Assembly: GCF_964275005.1 (NCBI RefSeq)
Contig: NC_092689.1
Coordinates: 11,155,479-11,219,478 of the forward strand
Reading direction: 5' to 3'
Source of the DNA: Diadema setosum
Taxonomy: Eukaryota; Echinodermata; Echinoidea; Diadematoida; Diadematidae
DNA length: 64,000 bases
Below are positions 23,243 to 34,315 of this stretch, piece by piece. Every line of letters starts with the position of its first letter. Position 1 is the stretch's first letter. The position numbers and the translations under genes were made by a program. The notes under the pieces are model-generated. The model was not told where the DNA came from. It did no database searches and was given only the letters and a program-made list of their open reading frames with translations.

Positions 23243-24301
23243 TTATATCCAGGCCTGCTGAGTGTGAGCGTGAAGCTGTGCATCCCTCCGTCCCACACGA
23301 TCGAAAACAACAGGTAGAGCCGCCTTCGGTCGCAGACGGTGCTCCAACCGAATCAAAGCCATTTGAAAACCTTCTCGAAAAGTGACTTCAGGCTTAAGCT
23401 TGGTGATGAGCGCATGCGCCTGTTTGAGAGTCATCCCCATGATCTGTATCAAGTACTGGGTTACAATGGTAGGGGCCAGAATAAGTCCGGTAACGCAGTA
23501 GATGAGGACTCTGCGATTGGACTTGCGGGCTCCATGAATAAACCGATTTATCTCATCAAAGTAATGACTGATTTCATCACCAACACTTTCATCGAGGTGT
23601 AGGTTGAGTCTGATTCGTTTATGTTTCATGGTAGAGGCACACAGGCATGGGCAGTCTTTCAGGCGAACTGTGCGTGTCACCTGCTCGCCGGACAGGTTGC
23701 TTAAATCAACAATGTACTCGATGTTGAGGCGGCACAACAATGGTTCGCGGTTGGCAGCTTCCACATCCCCCATGTACAAGAAGTCCAGGATCTCCGTCAC
23801 GTTTTTGTCTTTGTACGGGGTTTTGTCGATCTTTATCTCGGGAATCACTTTGCTGGGGTCAAGCTCCTCGCCGTCGCAGGATACATTGTCATTTTCGGAC
23901 AGCGAACGACAGCTGGACGTCGACGAAGTCTTCCTCATCCTCCTGGTCGTGAAGTGAATCATCACCGGACTGATGACGCCCTTCTCGGAGAAGGTTGGCG
24001 AGGCTCTTTGGGACTGGCCGTAGCGGCTGTAAAAATCGGCCTGCGTCGACTGCTGTTCATCACTAAGAGAGACCGACAAGTGAAGACGATTGTGCATGGT
24101 TGTCTGATTCGAGCGTTCCTCCTGCACGAGAAAGAGATTGGGGCAAGAGGCAGAACCGAGCGCGGGGGAGGTGTTCGCGGCGTTTCCGATCTCCGAATCG
24201 ACCACGCTGAGGGAGCTGGAATCGCCTACGCGAGATCGAAACGGTCCATAGCCTGCTGATCGACTGCGGAACTTCTGGCTGTCATGGGGTTTGCTGCTCA
24301 T
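23243..24301 (-). CDS. dual-specificity-phosphatase-like pseudophosphatase
   Basis: The 352-residue protein is encoded in one exon. Residues 1-160 are Ser/Arg-rich and probably disordered. Residues about 162-325 match the DUSP fold in order: LDFLYMGDVEAAN (172-184, the 'FLYLG..' strand), IEYIVDLSN (194-202), Asp237 in LHLDES where the general acid sits, YFDEINRFIHGARKSNRRVLIYC (247-269), the P-loop 268-275, then IMGMTLKQAHALI and FREGFQMALIRLE. The active-site signature should read HCxxGxxR; here it is YCVTGLIL, so the Cys and Gly remain while His becomes Tyr and the phosphate-binding Arg275 becomes Leu. It should bind but not hydrolyse phosphoprotein, like STYX-type scaffolds (inference). 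The start ATG is in AACAATGAG context; just upstream, a pyrimidine tract and CAG (24315-24317) suggest a 5' UTR splice acceptor. G/C content is above the surroundings, as expected for real coding sequence. Fold call firm; exact orthologue unknown. Confidence 0.85.
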   Translation of the reverse strand: MSSKPHDSQKFRSRSAGYGPFRSRVGDSSSLSVVDSEIGNAANTSPALGSASCPNLFLVQEERSNQTTMHNRLHLSVSLSDEQQSTQADFYSRYGQSQRASPTFSEKGVISPVMIHFTTRRMRKTSSTSSCRSLSENDNVSCDGEELDPSKVIPEIKIDKTPYKDKNVTEILDFLYMGDVEAANREPLLCRLNIEYIVDLSNLSGEQVTRTVRLKDCPCLCASTMKHKRIRLNLHLDESVGDEISHYFDEINRFIHGARKSNRRVLIYCVTGLILAPTIVTQYLIQIMGMTLKQAHALITKLKPEVTFREGFQMALIRLEHRLRPKAALPVVFDRVGRRDAQLHAHTQQAWI

Positions 24302-24345
24302 TGTTCATCGTAATCTGTTTTGGCGAAGAGAAAAGAAAAATAAGT
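24302..24345 (-). promoter_or_regulatory. likely 5' UTR splice acceptor and overlapping uORF
   Basis: On the minus strand, TTATTTTTCTTTTCTCTTCG is followed by CCAAAACAG and then ATTACGATGAACAATG. The first ATG (24308) opens an 8-codon uORF (MNNEQQTP) that overlaps the main start at 24301 in another frame. Both the acceptor and the uORF are read directly; their use is inferred. Confidence 0.5.
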
Positions 24346-24800
24346 GTCCCAAAAGGGACATCATGACAATGATATAATTCTTTTACAGTACGTATGTTTT
24401 TGCATAAGCAGGAACCTTTATCTGTTTATCACAATTCCTGCACTGAATCTGTCCTTTTTTTAATATACTTCACGGAGGTCAGGAATATAATCCGCTTGCA
24501 AAACAGGATGAAACCCATCAAGAGCGATCGACTTTGTAGCCTATATGTAGTTATAAATAGCAAGCCACAAATATAAAGAAGGTCAGGAGTAGCATGGATG
24601 AGGTCTTGGAGATTGGCTGCACGTTTCGCCTCATGTGCCCTGGCATACTGCATGTGTCGTAACATATACAGCCTATACTAAACTTTGATTGATCACGATG
24701 ATTCCCGAATATCCCGATTAATGTAAGAATATGTATACATATATGAAAAAAGAACAAATTTGGAGGAAACTAAACACTCCTTGTTTGTTTTGTTCTCTTT
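24346..24800. other. anonymous DNA upstream of the pseudophosphatase
   Basis: Probably intron or 5' flank of the minus-strand gene. Nothing specific recognised. Confidence 0.35.
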
Positions 24801-25175
24801 AGATGAGCTAAGCTAATATCTCTTTTCAGTTTCAGTTTCATTTTGATTTTTTGATACCTTTTTTTTTTTTTTTTTGCAAGGTAATGCATGAAAATGACCA
24901 CACGTGTATACAAAATCTGACAACAAATACGAAGAAAAAAGAACAGTAGTACATTCACAGTATAATAATCACAACAATCTTTAGAATTTAGACATAACAA
25001 CCATGAGATTTAAGGAATCAACGATGCACTTATTTTCTGGTAATGAGGAAGAAAAAAAAATGCCAGAGCCTGCCATCCTACGCAAGTGGTTGATGGTGAT
25101 GGCAGCCTTAAATGGAAAATAAGAAATATAATAAATATATTGCTTTTCGAGCAGCGTAGCGTGTTTCATGATAAG
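24801..25175 (-). mobile_element. probable LINE 3' end, minus strand
   Basis: On the minus strand the segment ends in an A run and then GAAACTGAAACTGAAAAG-type tail repeats near 24825-24840, the style of the other CR1/L2-like 3' ends in this window. The body has no ORF and no hairpin like that at 2350. Confidence 0.35.
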
Positions 25176-25740
25176 AAACCGTGTATGAATGATTAACTGA
25201 TAAACTACTTATTAGAATCCATACATCATGATCATTATGCATACTCACTTTGTCAAAGACTTGATAAATGCGCATGCGTCGATTAAAAAAAAATCAACTC
25301 TAGTCACCATATTAACCAACGAATGATGTCAGTTATTAGATATCCCACACCCTTTTCATGTCCTCTGTGAATTTTACCCTATAGTCGTACATAAGGAACC
25401 TCAGAACAAATGTCAACACACATGCAATGTCTCACTACAAGACAAAACACTAGATCAAAATAGGGTGTCAACTACTCAAGTTGGTTAGTCGTGCATGGCG
25501 GGTGACTGTTCCTTGCTTTAATAGCTCTGTTCTTTGCCAAAACGTAATGCTGGACAACTAATGAAATATTTAAGCAACACATGTGCCCTTCTCAAGTTCT
25601 ATACTAAGTGGATACCTCACGGGAGAAAATCTTTCAAATTCATCACATTTGAATATTTGTAAATTTAAAAAAACATTTCAATCTTTCTCGATACATAGTA
25701 TTCAATGAGCAAATAAATTATGATATAACATTTTTCACCT
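25176..25740. other. anonymous DNA
   Basis: A/T-rich; no gene or repeat recognised. Confidence 0.4.
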
Positions 25741-26345
25741 GTTTCGATGAAGAATGGTGTGTTGTAGTAGACCGTTTTATAGTCTTCTGTTCTTTCCTCT
25801 GTCTTCTGTCCTCTCCCTCTCACTTATTGTTCTTCGTTGTTCTCTTGCATGGTGTCGTGTCATATGTGTATGTTTTTTTATAGTGTGTATGTGCATGTGT
25901 GTACTTTCGTGTTTGTATTTTCGGGTACACACGGCTCAATTCCAAGTGTCTATGTAGGTTGTAACACTGTTAGCATTGTCTTGATTTCTGTTTTCTTGTT
26001 GGAGTTACAAACTGTACTGCTTAAAATGATATCTTTGTTGCCTGCTGTAAAGGAGTTCTGGATATTTAGTTACATATCACGTGTAAAGTTATCCACATTT
26101 TACACGCCTTAATTCCTTTGCAATGGAAAACCTATTTTTTCGTTGCTAATTCTAATTTCTTTTTTCTTGTAAACCTTGCAAAGTGTGCAGTGCTATGCGT
26201 ACTCTTGGTTATTCTACGAAACTGCGTAATGTAGCTTGCTAATGTTAAATGTTCCTTATGTGATGTAATTGTGTAATGTATGATTTGTATTTTGTCTCCA
26301 TTTCTGTTAGATGGAAGTAAATGACAAATTGAATTGAAAAGTGAA
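25741..26345 (+). mobile_element. probable LINE 3' UTR, plus strand
   Basis: A T/G-rich untranslated stretch ends in GATGGAAGTAAATGACAAAT followed by TGAATTGAA, a terminal layout common in CR1/L2-type elements. It is directly followed by (TA)n. No coding remnant; the call rests on layout. Confidence 0.4.
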
Positions 26346-26375
26346 ATATGTATGTATATATGTATGATATGTTTA

Positions 26376-26385
26376 TATATATATG

Positions 26386-26436
<51 letters not shown>
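26376..26436. repeat. (TA)n microsatellite, slightly interrupted
   Basis: TA dinucleotides interrupted by 'tg' at two points. Confidence 0.9.
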
Positions 26437-26437
<1 letters not shown>

Positions 26438-27700
26438 GCATATGTACTGTATGCGTGTATGTTTCAAGCGCCTGCATTCCACAACACCCTTCTTTTCTTT
26501 TTCTTTTGTTTTGGGTTTTTTTTATAAGGTAGAGGGGCACTCTGGGGCATTTAAAAGCAATGCATTTTTTCCGAATTTCCGATTTTGTAAGACAAGTACT
26601 AAAAAGAAAAATCTAAAGAGAAATTAAAAAAACTGACGACACATACCTTTGACGAGTAATGAAGTCACAATGATAGAATACTAGTCATACGACTTATATA
26701 ATATTATGTCATTAAGTGCGTAATCAAAATTATACTCAGTATACTGCGGAAGAAGATACAGACACCCAAAATCGGATCAAAATGACACAAGTTTGAAATT
26801 ATTATACGTAGCAGGTATTTTATACGGCCTTAAATTGAGACCGAGGAGCGTATTTGTTTATAGTGAGATGATGGGGACATCCATAGCGCTTAAAAAAAAA
26901 AAAAAATGTATAGTATGAAAATGATGATAGGATTAATATCAAAACATCAGTTTCGTATATCACGGAATGTGCATTCCTTGGCTAATATATGGACGAAACC
27001 TAAAACTTTATACAATTTACAAAATGCTGTTTGCATTGAATATGGTGTGAAACTGATTTATGCGTACAGAATTGACACGGCGGCATGATTGTCAATGTCT
27101 ATCAAAATTGCCATTGTGCCCTCCGTCTATACAATGCGTATATGCATGCCATGGTTACAATAGAAACGTGACGCCATAACTATCACAGCAATAGTCGATG
27201 CATATTATTACGTACCCCGTTATGGAGAGAAATAAGACGACGTCTGTCTCCTAGCAACCGATATCACACTGCATGAAAACAAGATTTCGTCACAGTCGAA
27301 AATCAATAGATGGAAATGTAGCAAAAAATGGCGTAAAATTGGCCAGCACATCAGATCTCGGAGCGCAGTTATCCAATCATGCGTCCAGCCGTCTGCTCCA
27401 CAAATCAGTAAATGCACACTGATTGGACCTCAGCTATGCATATGTGTGTGTGCGGTACGACGGGAGTTTTCAGTGAAATGCATGGGAGTTCCGCGAGTCC
27501 GCCTACCATGTTGATTCACTGCTTACCTGGCCAATGCAGAAGCATCAATGGGGAGAAATCTAAATACGATGTGAACGTCGTGGCAGAGTCGTGCTTTGGC
27601 GTATGAAGCCAGCCACGCTCTCAATCAGTGCAACTGTGGTTGACGCAAAGAATGACCTCTCTTAAATTACGTCGCCGACGGATTTGCTTAAATAATGCGT
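26437..27700. other. anonymous DNA
   Basis: No recognised gene. 27220-27600 is less A/T-rich, with CpG and 60-65-codon ORFs on both strands that I cannot identify. Confidence 0.35.
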
Positions 27701-27729
27701 TTAGGGCTGGTGACTGATGTAGCATGGGT

Positions 27730-28735
27730 GCCAAAGTCAGATTTTGAAACTAACCTTGTTTTACGGTCCACCCGATTTTTTTTAATGGTTTTTCCCTATT
27801 TCGCGGGTGCTGAATCCGAATCCGAATTGTACAGCTTGCATCCTTGAGGGTTTTGAGACACCAGTATTCAAAATGGCCGCCAAAATGGCCGCCAAATTCT
27901 TAAATTCCTACATATTTCTTTATAGATGCTGAAAAAATGGACACAAAAATCAAGTGTGTCCGTATTTCTAGGGTGCTGACTCCATATCAGGATTAAAGAA
28001 TACCACCAAAATTCTAAATTCCTGTATTTTTTAATGAAAGATAATGAAAACTTGAAAAGACTTGATGGTGTTAACCTATTTCGAGGGTGATGAACCGAGC
28101 ATGGATATGGCAAGTTTTGTATCCCTGAGGGTTTTGAAATATCCAATATGCCGCCAAAAATTGAATTTTAATATTGAATTTTTCCTTACAAATTGAAAAA
28201 ATTGAGAATATGCAAAAATAATGAGTTTACCGTATTTGTAAGGTGCTGAATTCAAATCTGTTAATGCAACTCTTGTAGCAATGATGATTTTGTCATATCC
28301 AAAAGTCAAAATTCCAATTTAAGTATTCCTTATAAATGGTGAATAAATCAATACAAAAGTGATGGTGTTATCCTTTTCGAGGGTGCTAAATCTGAACGTG
28401 GTTAGCATGGTTAGTGCAACTCTCGAATCCTTGAGGGTTTGAGATATTCAACATTTTTATGTCCATTTTGGCGGCCATCTTGAATATCTAAAAAAAAAAA
28501 AAAACTCAATGGGGCAAAACATCAACCATATTTGGATTCCACACCCTTGAAATGAAGTAAAACCATCTTTTTTTTTTTTTTGATTTTCAATTTATGAACA
28601 TTTCATAAGGAAATACTTATATCAAAATCTCAATTTTTGGCGGCCATTCAGGATATTTCACAAATTAAAAAAACAAACAAACTATAATAGGATGCAAGTG
28701 TTGCTTCATCCAGATTCGGATTCAGCACCATCCGC
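27730..28735. repeat. tandem units that flip into inverted orientation
   Basis: A degenerate ~150-bp unit repeats between 27780 and 28450. It reads 'cgtatttc.agggtgctgaatc', then 'tccttgagggttttgaga', then 'aaaatggccgcca', then 'aaattcctta'. From 28450 to 28735 the same words appear reverse-complemented ('ttttggcggccat' near 28469 and 28637; 'gattcggattcagcacc' near 28713). The whole is a large imperfect palindrome with internal tandem repetition, probably the body of a foldback transposon. No coding potential. Confidence 0.65.
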
Positions 28736-29014
28736 AAAGATAACTTTAGAAATAGTGAATCAAACCAAATACAATTTCAACTTATTACCGACGTCTTGCA
28801 GGATACCCCATCCGATTTGCTTCAGTGGTCAAAGAGAAACGAGGATTTTTGTAGAGCATGTCAGGAATCCCTGCCCCAAGTTCTGTCCATTGTGTTCACA
28901 CATTAACATGCAGTTCCAAGAGTGCTATACTTGGAAGAATCACATCCACGACATGCTTCACAACGATTCACATTTCTTTGTAACCACTTAACCAAATTGA
29001 ATGGGTTTTCTGCA
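28728..29014. mobile_element. foldback element, copy 1
   Basis: A core at 28797-29014 is bounded by inverted ends of about 40 bp (TGCAGGATACCCCATCC and its counterpart ATGGGTTTTCTGCA), extending inward through 'gatttgcttcagtggtcaaagag'. The same sequence, including the 70 bp before 28797, appears inverted at 37813-38102. The 99-codon ORF here is a by-product. Confidence 0.7.
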
Positions 29015-30580
29015 AAAAAAAAAATAATAAAAATAGTCAGATGTAATAAATAATGTCTATGTTAGTATTTAATTCAAATGTTCATTACCTTTATTCCTAT
29101 GGGGTTATGCTTTAGTCAGTGTCAGTAGGCCTAACTATAGAAGCTTGGTTGTAATAACCTATCATAATATGTCATAAATTCCGCTGGCAGTTAAGCTTAT
29201 ATGCAAAGTCGATTGACCAACCTAACTCAAGTAAATCAAATGGCTGTCATTGGCTGTAGACAGTTACCGTTATGATCATGCAATGCTAGGGAACAAACAC
29301 GATGTAAGTGAAAGCTGGGTCAGGGAACGTAATTAACGGGTCACGCGGATTCACACACGACAAATTCTGGCAGCAAACGCGCTGTGGTCCTGTATAGCCA
29401 CTATAGTAAAAGCAAATTGTTCCAATGTCTGCCAAAATTAGAGACCAGTTATCTGTCTCAAAGAAGATAAAAACAGACAAAATTTAAAGATTTGCTCAGT
29501 TTCTCGATTGACGCAGTAGAGGGGGTTACTTTTGTGATGATATACTAAGATGATGTTTTTGTTATCTATCACATATTAAAAAAAATCAAGTTTAATCATC
29601 GCTGATTTACGAAAGAAAAAAAAAATACCATATGAGCACACAATAATGTCGAAGGCGCCGACCCCAATCAAATCTTTCTATAATATTTCATAACACTCTA
29701 CCCATGAGTAAAAAGAGACAAAAGAAAATCAAGATGAAATCGGGTGAAACATTAAACATAATACGAAATCATCATATTATATTGTGTAAATCATTCGACT
29801 CTTTCTGAATCGTGAATCACATGCAAGTGTTAAAGTTTCGTTTGCTTTTACTTACTCTTTACACTCACCAACATGACTTAAATGTCTAATAAATGTTCGA
29901 GGTAATACAACACTCTTTCGAGATACTCCGAATGTCCTTTAATAATGTCATTTGAAAAAGACATAATAACGCATGACATTTTGTATCAGATGAAATTGAA
30001 AGGCTCTGGAAGGATCGCTAATTCACCCCTTATTGGAAATTGTGCTTTTATTACACCCTGGAGGCGTCTCACAGTCTCATTATGCATTTAATCGACTTGA
30101 AATTTTCTTTTCTTCTTTCTACTTTGGGATGACAGATCGTCTCAACATCCTCCATAGTACTTAGCGAATAGCGGATTCCGACCCCGCCTCAGATAATGAT
30201 CAAATACCCCTTTCAAATACCCTTTCTTTTCCTTTTTCTTTTTTTGAAAAGTCTTATTACATCTGTCTTTAAAAAGAAAACAGAAAAAAATATATATATG
30301 CAAATATCGGTCATTAACAAGATACGACATGCCAGCGTCTATAAATCTTTGAATTGATTTTTACCCTTAATGTCGGAAGAAAAAAAAAAACGAAAACAGA
30401 AGACGGGACAGCTTACGAAACCACAGTCACCGAGAACACGTCATTGCATGCAGCTTACTCCATTCACGCCCTGCAGCTTCATAAGATCACGTTTGTCAAT
30501 CAGCCGGAAACCATATAATGACGAATATAACAATCCTGAGTATACACATTTCTTTCTATCGGATTTCCTCTCTCTCTCTC
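29015..30580. other. anonymous DNA
   Basis: A/T-rich; no recognised gene. 30570-30586 is a (TC)n run leading into (TA)n. Confidence 0.4.
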
Positions 30581-30586
30581 TCTCTC

Positions 30587-30642
<56 letters not shown>

Positions 30643-30645
30643 TAA
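30587..30645. repeat. (TA)n microsatellite
   Basis: About 58 bp of TA dinucleotides, directly abutting the hairpin at 30643. Confidence 0.95.
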
Positions 30646-30740
30646 GAAAACTCCGTGAAAGACATAGTTTTGACGAATTTTCACCCATATTATACGGCTT
30701 TGTGAAGTCAAAACTATACGTCTTTCACGGAGTTTTCTTA
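30643..30740. mobile_element. hairpin element flanked by (TA)n, copy A
   Basis: TAAGAAAACTCCGTGAAAGA and its reverse complement form the outer arms, which extend inward to about 33 bp with a 2-bp indel (CATAGTTTTGAC against GTATAGTTTTGAC). The loop is about 30 bp. A tail of about 58 nt then leads into another (TA)n at 30797. Layout as at 36033-36205 and 50452-51403. Confidence 0.75.
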
Positions 30741-30796
30741 TGGACTGTCGTGAACCAATATTTTCTTGGACTCCGAGCAGAAACCTATAGCTGTAA

Positions 30797-30944
30797 TTTA
30801 TATATATATATATATACACACATTTTTGCATGTGTGTGTGTGTGTGTGTGTGTGTATTGTCATTTATGTCATATGCCATCTTAAGGGTTTTCTCGCAATT
30901 GGATTTACTTGTATTACTAGTATATTGCTCTCATTTGCTCTTCC

Positions 30945-31021
<77 letters not shown>
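30797..31021. repeat. (TA)n, (TG)n, (AC)n and (TA)n microsatellites
   Basis: Runs at 30797-30816 (TA), 30832-30856 (TG), 30949-30979 (AC) and 30980-31021 (TA). ORFs of IYIYIY or THTHTH type come from these. Confidence 0.95.
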
Positions 31022-31025
<4 letters not shown>

Positions 31026-31057
31026 GGCGTACCCAGGATTTTTTAGAGGGGGGTGTT

Positions 31058-31212
31058 CAGTGGCGTACCGTGGGTCAAGACATGGGGGGGGGGGTGCACT
31101 TCATGGAAGCAACATCAGAATTGCATAACTGTACAATTAAATGCGAGCGAGCGGAGTGAGCGAGCTTGAAAATTTTGACATTTTACAGTCCCCAAACTGC
31201 CGTTTTTATATG

Positions 31213-31265
<53 letters not shown>

Positions 31266-32503
31266 TTGCTTTGGAAATTAAAGGGTGTGTACAGTTCTGG
31301 TCGAGGTGAGGATTTAGCTTTTAACGTTTTGCGAGATATTCAGAAACCACTTTATGAGATGTCAAAGAGCATGCAGTTCTAAGGGGTATCAAAAGTTTAT
31401 TCGATGAAAATCGGTTTTGAAATGGCCGAGATATCCAAAAACAAGGTGAAACAAAGAGATCCTAATAAAGTTGTGGCATGTCGCCTTTTATTCTTAGCAC
31501 TTTTTTGGGATATCTCAGCCATTTGAAAACTAATTTTCATCAAATAAACGTTGAATCCTTTTTAAAATTACATGCTCTTTCATATTTCATAAGAGGCTTT
31601 TCATTATCTCACATAGGAATGCTCAAAACATAAATCCCCACCTCAACCAGTACTGTACAGTCCCTTTAAGGGGGTTGCACCGGGTGCAACTGCTGGCAGT
31701 TGCTGGCAGTAACATCAGGAGAATGGCATAACGATTAAATGCGAGCGAGCGAAGCGAGCGAGCTTGAAAATTTTGACATTTTAAGTCCCCAAACTGCCGT
31801 TGGCAGCTATATTTTTTAGCTTTAGAAATTAAGGGGAGGGGGTGCACCGGGCGCAACTGCTGGCAATTACTGACAACAACATCAGGAGAATTGCATAACG
31901 ATTAAATGCGAGCGAGCGAAGCGAGCGAGCTTGAAAATTTTGACATTTTAAGTCCCCAAACTGCCGTTGGCAGCTATATTTTTTCGCTTTAGAAATTAAG
32001 GGGAGGGGGTGCACCGGGCGCAACTGCTGGCAATTACTGACAGCAACATCAGGAGAATTGCATAACGTTAAATGCAAGCGAGCGAAGCGAGCGAGCTTGA
32101 AAATTTTGACATTTTACAGTCCCAAAACTACCGTTTGTAGCTATATTTTTTCGCCTTAGAAATTAAGGGGAGGGGGCGCACCGGGCGCAACTGCTGGCAG
32201 TTACTGACAGCAACATCAGGAGAATTGCATAACGATAAAATGCGAGCGAGCGAAGCGAGAGAGCTTGAAAATTTTGACATTACCCCAAACTGCCGTTTGG
32301 AGCTATATTTTTTCGCTTTAGAAATTAAGGGGAGGGGGCGCACCGGGCGCAACTGCTGGCAATTACTGACAGCAACATCAGGAGAATTGCATAACGATTA
32401 AATGCGAGCGAGCGAAGCGAGCGAGCTTGAAAATTTTGACATTTTACAGTCCCAAAAACTGCCGTTTGTAGCTATATATAATAATACATGTATATATGTA
32501 TAT

Positions 32504-32534
<31 letters not shown>

Positions 32535-33417
32535 TTGCTTTGGAAATTAAGGGGGTTGCACCGGGTGCAACTGGGGGCAGTTGCTGGCAGTGACATCAGG
32601 AGAATGGCATAACGATTAAATGCGAGCGAGCGAAGCGAGCGAGCTTGAAAATTTTGACATTTTAAGTCCCCAAACTGCCGTTGGCAGCTATATTTTTTAG
32701 CTTTAGAAATTAAGGGGAGGGGGTGCACCGGGCGCAACTGCTGGCAGTTACTGACAGCAACATCAGGAGAATTGCATAACGTTAAATGCAAGCGAGCGAA
32801 GCGAGCGAGCTTGAAAATTTTGACATTTTACAGTCCCCAAACTGCCGTTTGTAGCTATATTTTTTCGCCTTAGAAATTAAGGGGAGGGGGCGCACCGGGC
32901 GCAACTGCTGGCAATTTCTGACAGCAACATCAGGAGAATTGCATAACGATAAAATGCGAGCGAGCGAAGCGAGCGAGCTTGAAAATTTTGACTTTACCCC
33001 AAACTGCCGTTTGTAGCTATATTTTTTCGCTTTAGAAATTAAGGGGAGGGGGCGCACCGGGCGCAACTGCTGGCAATTACTGACAGCAACATCAGGAGAA
33101 TTGCATAACGATTAAATGCGAGCGAGCGAAGCGAGCGAGCTTGAAATTTTGACATTTTACAGTCCCCAAACTGCCGTTTGTAGCTATATTTTTTCGCTTT
33201 GGAAATTCGGGGGGGGGGGGGCGCACCGGGCGCAACTGCTGGCAATTACTGGCAGTAACATCACGAGAATGGCATAACGGTTAAAATGCGAGCGAGCGAA
33301 GCGAGCGAGCTTGAAAATTTTGACCACCGTCCAAAAACTGTCGTTTGTAGCTACATGTATATTTTTTTTCGCATTGGAGGGAGGGGACACCCGGTGCGTC
33401 CCCTGGATCCGCCACTG
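31058..33417. repeat. tandem array, ~165-bp unit with (GAGC)-rich core
   Basis: The unit is a GCGAGCGAGCGAAGCGAGCG core, then 'cttgaaaattttgacatttta', CCCCAAACTGCCGTTTGTAG, 'ctatattttttcgctttagaa', GGGGAGGGGGCGCACCGGGC and 'caactgctggcaattactga..caacatcaggagaat'. Cores occur near 31142, 31740, 31908, 32073, 32241, 32402, 32621, 32788, 32956, 33118 and 33288, so most spacings are 161-170 bp. Two units carry (TA)n insertions (31208-31262, 32488-32535). A non-repeat block of about 400 bp lies at 31265-31670. The array starts at CAGTGGCGTACC (31058) and stops at CCGCCACTG (33417), hAT-like ends, but the 8-bp flanks do not match. Confidence 0.85.
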
Positions 33418-33995
33418 GTAGTCAAGGGTGTCGGTTTATGTTCATGATTGGGGGAGGTATGACCAGCGAGGGGGCGTCGAAGTGACCAAGCGGGAGAAGG
33501 ATGTCCAAAATCTGCACTTTATATAGAGCATCCCCTAATTTGTTTGTGTTTGTGAGTGTGTGTGTTTCATATAGATGGAAAAGTTAGGAAATAGCCAAGG
33601 TCAAGTCTTATTATTGGCAATGCAAGGCATAGACTAGTATATAAAGCAACACTGCAAAATCAATGATCAAGCTTTGATAGCATAGTATTGTGTACAACCT
33701 ATCAAACATTGCGCAACATTGCAGCGACCCTTTTTGCCATTCCGATATTCTGAGTACACTGCGCACATCCTGCTTGTATTCAAAATGCCAACCAGGAATC
33801 ACGCTGAATCACAATCTTTTGTCGTTTCCGGGCTTTTGAACAATGTTATACCTCTTTAATTATATGGTTAAAAGAAATCTTGGAAAAATATCTTTTTTTT
33901 TCTTGATCATCCTTTCATATCGATTTCAAAAGCAGTTTACTAACCCTTGAATTACCATTTTCGTAGGTTTTTTTTCTTTCTTTTTTTTTCTTTTT
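33418..33995. other. anonymous spacer inside the nest
   Basis: No gene. Perhaps part of the outer element or of an older insertion. Confidence 0.4.
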
Positions 33996-34073
33996 TTCTT
34001 AATCAGCGGATGGGGGGGGGGGGGGAAGGGGCACGTGCCCCCCCCCCCCCATGCCCCCGTAGTTACGCCACTG
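33996..34073. mobile_element. isolated hAT right end
   Basis: GCACGTGCCCCCC, a C run and GTAGTTACGCCACTG match the right ends at 10420-10465 and 35418-35459. No left end with a matching target duplication was found, so this is probably a truncated copy. Confidence 0.6.
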
Positions 34074-34315
34074 TTCCTAGACCTAGATATCTAATGAATT
34101 TTAGGCGCAATAAAGTCATCCAACCACAATTTGTAGACTCACACTCAGTTATCTTTCAGTTTGAACTTTCAGTCATTGAAAAGATTCATATCTACTATTA
34201 CTAAAGGTTAGCCAAGTCCATGTGCTATTACTAATTACATTGAGTAGCAAGTAACTTGCTACTCCCAGAGCTTCCAGAGCTTGCTGCTTCCAGTAGGCTA
34301 CTATACTGACTGTAC

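Noticed and set aside
30370..31159. Several ORFs of IYIYIY, THTHTH or VCVCVC type
   Set aside because: They are translations of (TA)n, (AC)n and (TG)n microsatellites.
31140..33320. Regularly spaced repeats suggesting a CRISPR array
   Set aside because: The whole ~165-bp unit repeats, not short repeats with unique spacers, and the DNA is eukaryotic.
31623..33390. Overlapping minus-strand ORFs with RPVHPLPLISKAKKYS-like repeats
   Set aside because: These are products of the ~165-bp tandem unit read in one frame, broken by frameshifts at each unit; no sign of a repeat protein under selection.
31050..33425. 8-bp target duplication around the GAGC array
   Set aside because: The 8 bases left of CAGTGGCG (ggggtgtt) do not match those right of CGCCACTG (gtagtcaa), so array boundaries as a single insertion are unproven.
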